In this document: positions 51,364 to 59,780 of the stretch, piece after piece
Numbering within the stretch: position 1 is the first letter of the stretch
Layout: each line of letters starts with the position of its first letter
Origin: UBA8337 sp937907245
GTDB lineage: Bacteria > Pseudomonadota > Alphaproteobacteria > RS24
DNA length: 64,000 nt
NCBI GenBank assembly: GCA_965219485.1
Contig: OZ244774.1
Location: 1,178,001-1,242,000 of the forward strand
Direction: 5' to 3'
Notes under the pieces: generated by a model
Told to the model about the DNA's origin: nothing
Seen by the model: only the letters and a program-made list of their open reading frames with translations
The model's database searches: none
Made by a program: the position numbers and the translations under genes

Positions 51364-51379
51364 CCTCAAATAGTTGAGG
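51364..51379 (+). promoter_or_regulatory. Hairpin overlapping the hisI ribosome site
   Basis: CCTCAA (51364-51369) pairs with TTGAGG (51374-51379) around an ATAG loop. The 3' arm is part of the GAGGGAAG ribosome site for hisI (ATG 51388), so folding would hide it. Ribosomes finishing folE could open it, which would couple the two genes. Confidence 0.4.
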
Positions 51380-51387
51380 GAAGAAAC

Positions 51388-51864
51388 ATGACTGGACCGT
51401 TTGCACCACGCGAAACCATCGAACAGGTGGAAGAAGGCCACGTCTTGGCGCCAAAGTTTGACGCCAAAGGCCTAATTCCTGTCGTTACCACTGACTTTAC
51501 CAGCGGCGAATTGCTGATGCATGGTTTCATGAATGAAACGGCTCTGAAGTTGACGATTGAAACTGGCGAAGCGCATTATTTCTCGCGCTCGCGAGAAGCC
51601 ATCTGGCACAAAGGGGCGACCAGCGGTCTGGTGCAAACCATTGCAGAAATGCGTGTCGATGATGACCAAGATTGTATTTGGCTTCGCGTTAATGTAGGCG
51701 GTAATGGCGCGTCTTGCCATGTTGGCTATCGCTCGTGCTTTTATCGCTCGTTACCAACGGGCGAGCTGCCAGACACACCAGTTGCTTTGGCTTACGAAGA
51801 AGACGAAAAAGTCTTCGACCCGCTTGATGTTTATGGCGATGCGCCCAATCCAACCAAACTATAA
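51388..51864 (+). CDS. hisI: Phosphoribosyl-AMP cyclohydrolase
   Basis: A 158-residue HisI. The catalytic motifs are SRSREAIWHKGATSG (about 68-82), DDDQDCIWLRV with metal-binding Asp residues and zinc Cys, and CHVGYRSCFYRSL with the two other zinc Cys (about 110-117). It opens the purine ring of phosphoribosyl-AMP in histidine synthesis. It is the monofunctional form without the HisE domain, as usual in alphaproteobacteria. It lies 35 bases after folE. The stop is three bases from that of the convergent CBS protein gene. Confidence 0.96.
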   Translation: MTGPFAPRETIEQVEEGHVLAPKFDAKGLIPVVTTDFTSGELLMHGFMNETALKLTIETGEAHYFSRSREAIWHKGATSGLVQTIAEMRVDDDQDCIWLRVNVGGNGASCHVGYRSCFYRSLPTGELPDTPVALAYEEDEKVFDPLDVYGDAPNPTKL

Positions 51865-51867
51865 AGA

Positions 51868-52299
51868 TTATCCGGTGGCGATATATTCTTTCAAAGCCTC
51901 GGCTTCTCTTTCCGTTTGTTGAATACGATAATTTACCAAATCCCCGATAGAAACGATGCCGCATAGGCTATCGCCGTTCATAACTGGCAAATGGCGAAAC
52001 CGCCGTTGCGTCATAATGCTCATGGCTTCATCAATGCCAGAGCTGAGCGCTATGCTTTGCGGGCGCTCGGTCATATGTTCACAAACAGATTCTTCCAGCG
52101 CGGCGGCACCATGTTGCGCCAGTGCGCGCATCACATCGCGCTCGGTAAAAATACCATGGCAAGTTTGCCCATCGCCCGCGACAACCAAAGCACCAATGGC
52201 TTTTTTATTCATCATCTGTAAGGCTTGCTCGACACTTTGATCGCTGTCGATAGCAATAACATCGGCGCCTTTATTGTTCAAAATTGCTTGAATGCTCAT
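51868..52299 (-). CDS. CBS domain pair protein
   Basis: A 143-residue protein made only of two CBS domains (about 1-60 and 72-130). Typical elements: VIAIDSDQSVEQALQMMNKK and IGALVVAGDG in the first, GIFTERDVMRAL between them, and HLPVMNGDSLCGIVSIGDLV in the second. Such stand-alone Bateman modules bind adenine nucleotides and often regulate metabolic enzymes. A partner is not indicated by the context. An AT-poor purine-rich run upstream (GGGGG) may serve as the ribosome site. Confidence 0.92.
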   Translation of the reverse strand: MSIQAILNNKGADVIAIDSDQSVEQALQMMNKKAIGALVVAGDGQTCHGIFTERDVMRALAQHGAAALEESVCEHMTERPQSIALSSGIDEAMSIMTQRRFRHLPVMNGDSLCGIVSIGDLVNYRIQQTEREAEALKEYIATG

Positions 52300-52394
52300 A
52301 GTCTAGCCCCCTATCTCCTTAGCATGCGACAAGGTGACACAGAATGCAAGCCACGTGCCGCATCAGGCCACGCCAAGCCAAACAAGGCACAGCT

Positions 52395-53195
52395 TTATTT
52401 TTTAGGGTTTTTCCAGTCGCCATAATCAACGTGACCCGGCCCACCAGAGGCTGAAAGCGGAGGCTTTTCCAAAAACCCGATAAGCACGAGCCCAGTGAAG
52501 AAACCGACCAAATGCGCAATCCACGCGATATTTACCGGCACACCACTTGGGCTCGCCAACCCATAGGGGCCCAGCAGGCCAAAAGCCAAGTTCATCACCA
52601 ACCAAACGCCAATAAACATTAAAACCGGACGCCGCTTTGGCACCTCCGTTAAGCGCAGCAGCCGCCGTTCTGGGTTTTGTGAATTTGGGTCTAACCATCG
52701 CGCATCGGAAAACGCGAACCGCGATGCCGCGCCCATCAGCCCAGCCACACCGCCCGAGGCGCCGATAATCGGGATGAGATAGCTTTGCACAGGTGCCGCA
52801 TATATTTGCCCAAGCCCCGCCAACATAGTGCACATCATATACAGGAACATAAATTTTCGCGGCCCCAATCGGCGCGCCACCGGAGCGCCAAAGGCCAACA
52901 GCCAAACCGAATTTAAGATGAAATGCGACCAGCCACCATGCAGCATTGAATAGCTAAACAGATTAACCAGCCCCTGCACCCAAGTGCCTGGCAATCCGCC
53001 CAGACCTTCGGCAAATAAGCGCGCTGGAAATAAGCCCAAGGATACCAATAATTCATTGCGTTGGGCATAGCCACCAAACGCCATCAGGAGTTGAAAAACC
53101 AACATGACGCCAAGCAAGGCCAAGACAATAAAAGGCGCGCGCAATATCGGCTGCTTGGCCTGCTTTACAGGTTCGCTCGGCGGTGTATCGGTCAT
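52395..53195 (-). CDS. Rhomboid-family intramembrane serine protease
   Basis: A 266-residue membrane protein with about six hydrophobic segments. The catalytic Ser motif is GASGGVAGL (about residue 145), the upstream HFILNSVWLLAFG carries the conserved His/Asn of helix 2, and the catalytic His lies in WIAHLVGFFTG near the C-terminal end. It would cleave transmembrane segments of substrate proteins. A proline-rich cytoplasmic N-terminus precedes helix 1. AGGA six bases before ATG 53195 is the ribosome site. The DsbA-like isomerase gene is just upstream on the same strand (8-base gap). Confidence 0.92.
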   Translation of the reverse strand: MTDTPPSEPVKQAKQPILRAPFIVLALLGVMLVFQLLMAFGGYAQRNELLVSLGLFPARLFAEGLGGLPGTWVQGLVNLFSYSMLHGGWSHFILNSVWLLAFGAPVARRLGPRKFMFLYMMCTMLAGLGQIYAAPVQSYLIPIIGASGGVAGLMGAASRFAFSDARWLDPNSQNPERRLLRLTEVPKRRPVLMFIGVWLVMNLAFGLLGPYGLASPSGVPVNIAWIAHLVGFFTGLVLIGFLEKPPLSASGGPGHVDYGDWKNPKK

Positions 53196-53203
53196 GATAA
53201 TTC

Positions 53204-53815
53204 CTAGTTTCCGGCCGCTTGTTTCAAAGCAGCCTCGACCAATTCCAATCGGTCATTGCCAAAATACATATCCGTTCCATTGATATACATCGTCGGAGAA
53301 CCAAAGCCGCCACGGTCTATGACGTCTTGTGTATTGGCGCGCAAGCGAGCCTTCACCTCGTCGCTTTGTATGGCCTCCAGCGTCGCGGCACCGTCCATCC
53401 CAACAAGCTCACAAAGGGCCATCATCTCTTCGGGCTGGCTGATGTCTTTCAATTCGCCCCAATAGGCATGAAAAGCGGCATGTGAAAACGCGCTCAGTTT
53501 ACCTTGGTCTTGCGCCACCAAAGCGGCCCGCATAATGCCCGCGGCCGGCAATGGAAAGACTTTCGGCTGGCCAATGGGGACGCCACAAAATTTCGCCCAA
53601 TCCTGCAAGTCTTTCAAATAGTAACGTCCCTTAATGGGATGCGGGTTGGAGCGCGTTTCATAGACCGTTTCATTGACCGAATTAAAGACGCCGCCAACCA
53701 ATATTGGCTTGAAATCAATATCCACGCCGCAACGGGCCGCCAAAGCCTCGATGCGCGAGAACGCTAAATACGTCCACGGGCTCGAGATATCGTAAAAAAA
53801 TTCAAACTTAACCAT
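53204..53815 (-). CDS. 2-hydroxychromene-2-carboxylate isomerase-like (DsbA/kappa-GST fold)
   Basis: A 203-residue protein of the DsbA-like/kappa GST group. The N-terminal FEFFYDISSPWTYLAFSR has Ser in place of the DsbA CxxC, as in HCCA isomerases (glutathione-activating Ser), and the cis-Pro loop is GGFGSPTMYINGTDMYFG (about 168-185). Named members isomerise hydroxychromene carboxylate in naphthalene degradation; many others have unknown substrates. It is one base downstream of the GMC oxidoreductase gene and 8 bases upstream of the rhomboid gene, so these form a probable minus-strand operon starting at the carbonic anhydrase or GMC gene. Confidence 0.92.
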   Translation of the reverse strand: MVKFEFFYDISSPWTYLAFSRIEALAARCGVDIDFKPILVGGVFNSVNETVYETRSNPHPIKGRYYLKDLQDWAKFCGVPIGQPKVFPLPAAGIMRAALVAQDQGKLSAFSHAAFHAYWGELKDISQPEEMMALCELVGMDGAATLEAIQSDEVKARLRANTQDVIDRGGFGSPTMYINGTDMYFGNDRLELVEAALKQAAGN

Positions 53816-53816
53816 A

Positions 53817-55457
53817 TTATCCCGCCACTTGTTGAGCTGGCAAAAACGCTTTGCCGCGAATGTGGTCAGAAATTTTTTCTGCCATCATAATCGTGGGCGC
53901 ATTGGTATTGCCCGTAACCAAAGTCGGCATCAGCGACGCATCGACGACGCGCAACCCTTCGAGACCATGCACTTGACCATGTTCATTGGTCACCGCCATT
54001 GGGTCATTGCCCATTTTACAGGTGCCGACCGGATGATATAGCGTTTCGCCAGTTGCCCGAATCCAGCCGTCCAACTCATCGTCATTATCGACGTTCACAT
54101 CGAGGCTTGGTTTGACCTGGTTACCCCGATAGGGGTCGAAGGCTTTTTGCAGGAAAATATCGCGCGTGATGCGAAACCCATTGCGGATGTCGACGATGTC
54201 TTGCTCGGCCGTTAGATAGTTTGGATACATGGCCGGCGCATCTTCGGGATTGGCGGTCTTGAGGGTTAAATACCCACGGCTTTCCGGCCGACAGCCATAA
54301 ACGATGGACGAGAAACCATGTTGGGTCGGCAAGTCATCGCGCCCATGCACATCTGGAACGGCCACGGACACATAGTGAATTTGCATATCTGGCACGGCCT
54401 TTGTTGGTGCCGATTTGAAAAACGCCCCCGCTGCCGTTGGCGGATAAGAGGCATCGCCCTTGCCCATCAGCAAATACTGAATGCCGGCCAATTGCGTGCG
54501 CCACCAAACGGCAGAGCGATGTAGGGTCACTGGCTGCGTGCATTCAAATTGGCTTACAACGCCCAAATGGTCTTGCAAGTTTTGCCCAACGCCGGGCAGC
54601 TCATGCACCATTTCTAGGCCATGCGGCTTAATCTCTTTTTCGGGGCCCACGCCACTGCGCAAAAGAATTTGCGGCGAGTTAATGGCACCCGCCGATAAGA
54701 TAACTTCTTTATTGGCATAGACGATGTGGCTTTTTCCGTTTTTCAAAAACTCAACCGCCACCGCGCGCTTGCCTTCAAACACCACGACGTCCACCGTCAC
54801 TTCGGTTTCCGTATGCAGGTTTTTGCGTTTCAACACAGGGTGCAAATAGCCCACGGCTGCGCTGCAGCGCTTGGCGCCGCGAATGGTATGCTCAAATCGC
54901 GACACGCCTTCTTGCTGCTTGCCATTGAAATCTGGCGTGAAAGGAATGCCAGCCTGCTGGCCAGCCTCCACAAAAACATCCAGCAATTCATCATTGGCGC
55001 GGTCCGATTTTTTCACCGAAAGGGGCCCGCCTTTGCCGTGGTATTCTTCGTCGCCATCGCCTTCAAAATCTTCGGCTCGCTTAAAGTAAGGCAACACGCT
55101 TTCATAAGACCAACCAGCATTTCCCAATTGGTTCCAATGGTCATAGTCGGCCGCATTACCGCGAATATAAACCATCGCATTGATAGACGAGGAGCCACCC
55201 CAACCGCGCCCGCGCGGCCAATACATTTGGCGCCCTTCGAGGCTCGGCTCGGCTTCGGTTTCAAAACCATAGTTTTGGTCGTTGCGCTCTGGCACAATTT
55301 GCGAATATCCGGCGGGCATATGGATGAATAGGTTCTTATCTTTCTTGCCTGCTTCCAATAGCAAAACGCTATCGGCGCTATTTTCGCTCAACCGATTGGC
55401 CAACACACAACCTGCGCTGCCGGCGCCCACTACAATATAATCAACTCTGTCTATCAT
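53817..55457 (-). CDS. GMC-family FAD alcohol/choline dehydrogenase
   Basis: A 546-residue glucose-methanol-choline oxidoreductase: FAD loop DYIVVGAGSAGCVLANRL, GMC signature 1 around GWGGSSSINAMVYIRGNAAD (with GSSSINAMVY), signature 2 VILSAGAINSPQILLRSG (about 262), and the catalytic His in LYHPVGTCKMG with the partner Asn/His in GNTNAPTIMMAE near the end. It resembles choline dehydrogenase BetA and alkanol dehydrogenases AlkJ; with a CYP153-like P450 in the window, an alcohol dehydrogenase role is also plausible. AGGAT precedes the ATG. It lies three bases after the carbonic anhydrase gene. Confidence 0.93.
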   Translation of the reverse strand: MIDRVDYIVVGAGSAGCVLANRLSENSADSVLLLEAGKKDKNLFIHMPAGYSQIVPERNDQNYGFETEAEPSLEGRQMYWPRGRGWGGSSSINAMVYIRGNAADYDHWNQLGNAGWSYESVLPYFKRAEDFEGDGDEEYHGKGGPLSVKKSDRANDELLDVFVEAGQQAGIPFTPDFNGKQQEGVSRFEHTIRGAKRCSAAVGYLHPVLKRKNLHTETEVTVDVVVFEGKRAVAVEFLKNGKSHIVYANKEVILSAGAINSPQILLRSGVGPEKEIKPHGLEMVHELPGVGQNLQDHLGVVSQFECTQPVTLHRSAVWWRTQLAGIQYLLMGKGDASYPPTAAGAFFKSAPTKAVPDMQIHYVSVAVPDVHGRDDLPTQHGFSSIVYGCRPESRGYLTLKTANPEDAPAMYPNYLTAEQDIVDIRNGFRITRDIFLQKAFDPYRGNQVKPSLDVNVDNDDELDGWIRATGETLYHPVGTCKMGNDPMAVTNEHGQVHGLEGLRVVDASLMPTLVTGNTNAPTIMMAEKISDHIRGKAFLPAQQVAG

Positions 55458-55460
55458 GCC

Positions 55461-55991
55461 TTATCCTACTACTTTCAAATCGCGTTTATAACGCTGCCAA
55501 TTTTCAACATAATGAGCGGCGGACGCTATCATCAGTTGTTCGTTATCTTCGCCCAGTTCTCGAACGATTTTGCCAGGCATGCCCAGCACCATAGAGTTAT
55601 CTGGAATTTCTTTGCCCTCGCCCACGAGAGCGTGCGCCCCGATGAGGCAATTTTTGCCAATTTTGGCGCCGTTTAAAATCGTCGCCCCAATGCCCACAAG
55701 CGAGTTATCGCCTACGGTGCAGCCATGCAACATGGCTTGGTGGCCCACGGTCACATTTTTACCCAAAGTCATGGGAAAGCCAACATCGGTATGCAGTATC
55801 GAGCCGTCTTGCACATTAGAATTTTCGCCAATGGTAATGGTCTCATTATCGCCGCGCAAAACAGCGGCAAACCAAACACTGGCATTTTCTAGTAAAACAA
55901 TATTGCCCATCACTTGAGCATCTGGCGCGATCCAATAATTACCACTTTCTGGCAAACGAGGAGACGTGTCTCCCAAGGCATAAATAGGCAT
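55461..55991 (-). CDS. Gamma-type carbonic anhydrase-like protein
   Basis: A 176-residue left-handed beta-helix protein with hexapeptide repeats (about 20-140). Metal-binding His residues are visible in HTDVGFP and VGHQAMLHGC, as in the YrdA/CaiE-type gamma carbonic anhydrases. It forms trimers; hydration of CO2 is proven for only some members. GGAGG five bases before ATG 55991 is a strong ribosome site. The GMC gene starts three bases downstream. It diverges from the membrane-anchored protein gene at 56082. Confidence 0.92.
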   Translation of the reverse strand: MPIYALGDTSPRLPESGNYWIAPDAQVMGNIVLLENASVWFAAVLRGDNETITIGENSNVQDGSILHTDVGFPMTLGKNVTVGHQAMLHGCTVGDNSLVGIGATILNGAKIGKNCLIGAHALVGEGKEIPDNSMVLGMPGKIVRELGEDNEQLMIASAAHYVENWQRYKRDLKVVG

Positions 55992-56081
55992 GGTACCCTC
56001 CGGCTTACTATGATTAATCGCTTCTTCTTTCGCGTTGTCCTATGGTAAACACTCAAAATCTGCTGTCGAGGGGAAACAAGG

Positions 56082-56828
56082 ATGAAGCGCTTATTGTCGC
56101 GGGCAATACCCGAACACGAATGGCCCATTTGGACTATTCCTGTCGTCGTGCTGGCTGGGTTTTTCCTGAGCGGTGTGCTGGTTTATCTCATTTATTTTGG
56201 CCCTGGCCTGCGCGATATTCAAGGCGTCTCCTATAATCCGACACAAGATCCGGCAAGGGTTCGGGTTGAGGTTGGGGGAACTTTATTTGCCGTGCCAGCG
56301 CATTTTACCCGCAATAGCCAGACCCGCAGTCGGCGCGAACTGGCGCATGCCGAGCTGCACGCTCTATTGCCAAATTTGCAGCCGTGGCAGCCAGACCTAT
56401 CGCAAGAGTTTACGCGCTACGATAAAGACGCCACCTTGATTGTTATCAACTTGCGGGGCGGAAAGAGAAATTTTCCAGAAGCGCGCGTCTTTGAGGCGCT
56501 TTATAAACCCTACCTCAAGGGCTCGGGTGCGGTACGAAAAGATGGCCTGCAAGGGTTTAACTTTCAGCCAAACTCGCCATATGCCGATAAACAAATCTTT
56601 CGCGCCTTGCCCGCAGGCTCGCGCGAGGAACGTGAAAAAGCGCCGCTGTTTATTTGCGACACAGAGCAGCATCCTAGCCCGTCTTGCGAAAGTCGGTTTG
56701 ATATCGGCAAATCAGCGCAAGCAAGCTTCGTGTTCAAGCGCGCTCATTTGTCGGATTGGGAAAACATAGATACCCGCATCAAAGACTTGATACGCAATGC
56801 AAGAGCTTCCGCTCGCACGCAAAACTAA
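56082..56828 (+). CDS. Hypothetical membrane-anchored protein
   Basis: A 248-residue protein with one hydrophobic segment near the N-terminus (about 17-42, WTIPVVVLAGFFLSGVLVYL) and a soluble remainder that would be periplasmic. The soluble part has ARVRVEVGGTLFAVPAHFTRN, AELHALLPNLQPW and two Cys in FICDTEQHPSPSCESRF that could form a disulfide. I recognise no family. AGGGGAAACAAGG precedes the ATG. The stop codon lies in a 16-bp tandem duplication (56826-56857) and the gene is convergent with the DUF3126 gene. Confidence 0.72.
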   Translation: MKRLLSRAIPEHEWPIWTIPVVVLAGFFLSGVLVYLIYFGPGLRDIQGVSYNPTQDPARVRVEVGGTLFAVPAHFTRNSQTRSRRELAHAELHALLPNLQPWQPDLSQEFTRYDKDATLIVINLRGGKRNFPEARVFEALYKPYLKGSGAVRKDGLQGFNFQPNSPYADKQIFRALPAGSREEREKAPLFICDTEQHPSPSCESRFDIGKSAQASFVFKRAHLSDWENIDTRIKDLIRNARASARTQN

Positions 56829-56857
56829 AGCTCGCGAAAATTAAAGCTCGCGCGCTT
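56826..56857. repeat. 16-bp tandem duplication at convergent gene ends
   Basis: TAAAGCTCGCG occurs at 56826-56836 and again at 56842-56852, 16 bases apart. The first copy contains the stop codon of the gene ending at 56828, so the stop is duplicated in the spacer. Confidence 0.85.
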
Positions 56858-57071
56858 ATAGGGTTGGCAGGTCGAACTCTAGAATAGCCATGTTGAAATC
56901 GTAGGACACCTCACCCTCGTCTTCATCCCGAAACATCGTGCCGATGAATTCATCGTCGAGGAACACTTCAACCATGTCCTCTTTGCCACCGCGCTTTAAG
57001 GTAACGGCATCATTCTCAAACTTCGTTCGCATGTAAGCCTGCACGCGTTTCATTTCATCACTCGTCATCAC
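56856..57071 (-). CDS. DUF3126 family protein
   Basis: A 71-residue protein that matches DUF3126, a short family I know from alphaproteobacteria: MKRVQAYMRTKFENDAVTLKRG, then MVEVFLDDEFIGTMFRDEDEGEVSYDFNMAIL (segments EVFLDDEFIG and YDFNMAIL). It is a small acidic alpha/beta protein of unknown function. GGAG with a six-base spacer supports the first ATG (57071). It lies downstream of cysE on the same strand after about 98 bases that include a 16-bp tandem duplication. Confidence 0.9.
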   Translation of the reverse strand: MMTSDEMKRVQAYMRTKFENDAVTLKRGGKEDMVEVFLDDEFIGTMFRDEDEGEVSYDFNMAILEFDLPTL

Positions 57072-57088
57072 TATCTCCGTTACTTTTT

Positions 57089-57120
57089 ATAGGGGGCAAA
57101 GCTTATAGGGGGTAAAGCGT
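57089..57120. repeat. 16-bp tandem duplication upstream of DUF3126 gene
   Basis: atagggggcaaagctt (57089-57104) is followed directly by atagggggtaaagcgt (57105-57120). It lies in the spacer between cysE and the DUF3126 gene. Confidence 0.9.
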
Positions 57121-57169
57121 TGGGCAATCTCCCTAACAAGCTTCGCCTATATTTAATTTCGTCTGCGGT

Positions 57170-57988
57170 TTAAATACCATCGCCTTCAGGGGCAAGGCTA
57201 TGGTCCATTTGCCGAGATGGCTCTGGCGTCGATACTTTCCCAACGATTTTGGCTGGCACGCCTACGGCCGTGGTATAGGCCGGCACATCGGTTAACACAA
57301 CGGAGCCGCCGCCAATCTTGGCGCAATCTCCCACCCGAATATTACCCAGCACTTTGGCGCCTACCGAAATAAGCACCCCATTGCCAATTTTAGGGTGACG
57401 GTCGCCGCCCTCTTTGCCGCTGCCGCCAAGGGTCACGCCGTGCAGCATAGATACGTCGTCGCCCACGCTAGCCGTTTCGCCGATAACCACACCTGTGGCG
57501 TGGTCAATGAAAATTCCCTTGCCGATGGTGGCGGCCGGGTGAATATCGGCCTGAAACACTTCCGACGCGCGATTTTGTAAATATAACGCCATCCCCCGGC
57601 GCGCATTATGGATAAGCCAATGCGCGGCGCGATGCGTTTGCAGAGCCAAAAACCCTTTGTAATAAAGCACAGGGTCTAATTGCGTGCGGCAAGCGGGATC
57701 GCGGTCAAAATTCGCCACAATATCGGCCCGAACGCTGCTGCTGAAAGTTTCATTGCCAGCGAAGGCTTCTTCAAACACTTCGCATAAAGTGCGCGCGCCG
57801 ATTTCTGAATTGGCTAGCTTTTCTGACAAATGCGATGCAATCGCCAATTCTAAGGTTTCATAGTTCAAAATTGTGGCGTGCAAAAATCCCGACATAGCCG
57901 GCTCGCGCGCGGCCAAATCAACCGCCTCGTCTCGAATGCGCGACCACACGGGGTCTAGCGTCTGCATTTTCTTTGCCGGTTCCGTCAT
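57170..57988 (-). CDS. cysE: Serine O-acetyltransferase
   Basis: I take ATG 57988 (272 residues); the open frame starts at a TTG whose following AGGA serves as ribosome site for this ATG. The N-terminal helical domain contains DPACRTQLDPVLYYKGFLALQ and HRAAHWL, and the C-terminal left-handed beta helix has IHPAATIGKGIFIDHATGVVIGE, the acetyl-CoA and serine-binding signature (catalytic His in IDHATG and LHGVTLGG). It makes O-acetylserine, the precursor of cysteine, in the cytoplasm, usually in complex with cysteine synthase through its C-terminal tail. Confidence 0.95.
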   Translation of the reverse strand: MTEPAKKMQTLDPVWSRIRDEAVDLAAREPAMSGFLHATILNYETLELAIASHLSEKLANSEIGARTLCEVFEEAFAGNETFSSSVRADIVANFDRDPACRTQLDPVLYYKGFLALQTHRAAHWLIHNARRGMALYLQNRASEVFQADIHPAATIGKGIFIDHATGVVIGETASVGDDVSMLHGVTLGGSGKEGGDRHPKIGNGVLISVGAKVLGNIRVGDCAKIGGGSVVLTDVPAYTTAVGVPAKIVGKVSTPEPSRQMDHSLAPEGDGI

Positions 57989-58123
57989 CTTCGTGTTCCT
58001 CAAAAGGCTCTCGCCTCAAGCTCAAAAGGCTTTTGTCGCAAGTCATGTCGCGTTAGGGTTAGGTTAACACCAGCCAAGATTCTCTGGCAAGCCCGTTTCA
58101 ATTAAACAGACTGAATATACATT

Positions 58124-58947
58124 ATGCCCCTCGCCTCTCTTAACGGTCTCGATTTCTACTATGAACAAGCGGGCCTTGGCCCCGATGTATTGGTGCTCAA
58201 TGGCTCAGGCAGCGATATGCGCGTGACACCAAATATTATGCAAAGCCCCCTGACCAGCCATTTTAAAGTCACTAGCTTCGACCCCCGCGGGCTCGGCCAA
58301 AGCGCCAAACCCGAAGCTGGCTATACGATGGCCAATTATGCCGAGGATGCAGCCAACTTATTAGATGCGCTGGAAATAGAAACGGCAATGGTTTTGGGCA
58401 TTAGCTTTGGCGGTATGGTGGGGCAAGAATTGGCCATTCGCCATGGCGCCCGATAAAGTGTCTTGCGCCGCGCTCTTTTGCACCGCTGCCGGGCGGCGCT
58501 GGCGGGGCTTCTTATCCGCTGCACGAGCTGGCTGGCTTGTACCGCCAGGAAGAAGCGCTGCCACTTGAGCGTGAAGCTAAACGATACGCCGCATAGATGA
58601 CGCTTATTATGGCGGCCAATCCAGAGGTGCTAGAAATGGCTCGCCAGCGCACGGACCTCTCGGCCTATGCCGCACGAGCCCAATTGGGCGCAAGGCCGCG
58701 CCGGACAATTGGCAGCGCGTGCGGCGCATGATTGTTGGGAGCAGATTAGATCACGATTAGCCATGCCCCGTCTGGTTGGCGGGCGGCAAATACGACGGCA
58801 TTGCTACCGCCAGAAGCGATGCAAGCCATGGCGACAAAAATACCCAATGCCAAACTCAATTTTTATGAAGGCGGGCATTTGTTTATGGTGCAGGACGGCA
58901 AAGCGTTCCCAGATCTCATCGCATTTTTGAAAGAAGGCAGCCTATGA
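58124..58947 (+). pseudogene. Alpha/beta hydrolase, broken by several frameshifts
   Basis: The first frame (58124-58456) encodes an alpha/beta hydrolase N-terminus: LVLNGSGSDMRVTPN, FDPRGLGQSAKPE and the nucleophile elbow GISFGGMVGQE. It stops at 58454-58456. The protein continues in other frames: HELAGLYRQEEALPLE from about 58492, an in-frame TAG at 58594-58596, MAANPEVLEMARQRTDLSA, then after another shift EAMQAMATKIPNAKL and NFYEGGHLFMVQDGKAF with the catalytic His, ending at TGA 58945-58947. That TGA overlaps the start of the enoyl-CoA hydratase gene (ATGA), the normal coupling of an intact gene. So either a recent pseudogene or sequencing indels. It resembles 3-oxoadipate enol-lactonase-type hydrolases. 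Confidence 0.82.
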
Positions 58948-59771
58948 CCCTCTCCTCTTTGTTACCGGAAGGCGCCATCGCCATAGACACAAAAGCCGCG
59001 CGTTTGGTGGCAGGCTATGAAACCACGGCCAATGGTAAAATCGGCCATCTGCGGTTTAATTTACCCGAGAAACATAACGTCATCGACCTAGAAGGCTGGC
59101 AGGGTATCGCCTATGTGATGCAACAACTGGCGGCACTAGAAGACATACGGCTGATTATTTTACGCGGGCTTGGCGGCCGAACTTTCGTGGCGGGGGCTGA
59201 CATTTCTCAGTTCGAAGAGGTATTGGCTGGCCCCGAAGGCACGGAATTCGACATAGCCACTGTCTCCGCTTTTGACGCCATCGCCGAGTGTCCTATCCCC
59301 ACTTTGGCGGCCATTGAAGGCTATTGCATTGGCGGTGGCTTAGGGTTGGCCGTGGCTTGCGATTTACGTCTGGCCCGCGAGGATGCGCGCTTTGGGGTTC
59401 CGGCGGGCAAATTGGGCTTGGCCTATCCAGCCAATGCGACGCATTATTTATCGCGTTTGGTTGGCCCCGCCCACGCCAAGCGGATTATTTTTACCGCCGA
59501 GCGTTTGGCCATCGACGAAGCCGAACGCATAGGCCTTGTGCAGCACCGCGTGAACGCAGACACCTTTGAAACCGAGCTGCAAAATTTGGCCACCACCATT
59601 TGCGCCAATGCACCGATGAGTTTACAGGCCAGCAAATTTATCATCGATTATCCGCAGGCCGATACGGCGCAAGTGAAAAAACGCCTTGCAGACTGTCTCG
59701 CCAGTGACGATTATGCGGAAGGTCGCCAGTCTTTCATGCAAAAGCGTACCCCCGTCTTTAAAGGAAAATAG
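58944..59771 (+). CDS. Enoyl-CoA hydratase/isomerase family protein
   Basis: A 275-residue crotonase. The oxyanion-hole motifs are present: TFVAGADISQFEE (about 75) and the glycine-rich CIGGGLGLAVACDLRLARED (about 125). The Glu of the hydratase pair appears changed (region around GVPAGKLGLAYP with Gly/Lys), so the exact reaction could be hydration, isomerisation or C-C cleavage. It starts within the TGA of the upstream hydrolase and is followed nine bases later by an SDR gene, forming an operon with an M20 hydrolase. It is the only one of the four that is fully intact. Confidence 0.92.
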   Translation: MTLSSLLPEGAIAIDTKAARLVAGYETTANGKIGHLRFNLPEKHNVIDLEGWQGIAYVMQQLAALEDIRLIILRGLGGRTFVAGADISQFEEVLAGPEGTEFDIATVSAFDAIAECPIPTLAAIEGYCIGGGLGLAVACDLRLAREDARFGVPAGKLGLAYPANATHYLSRLVGPAHAKRIIFTAERLAIDEAERIGLVQHRVNADTFETELQNLATTICANAPMSLQASKFIIDYPQADTAQVKKRLADCLASDDYAEGRQSFMQKRTPVFKGK

Positions 59772-59780
59772 GAGTTTATT

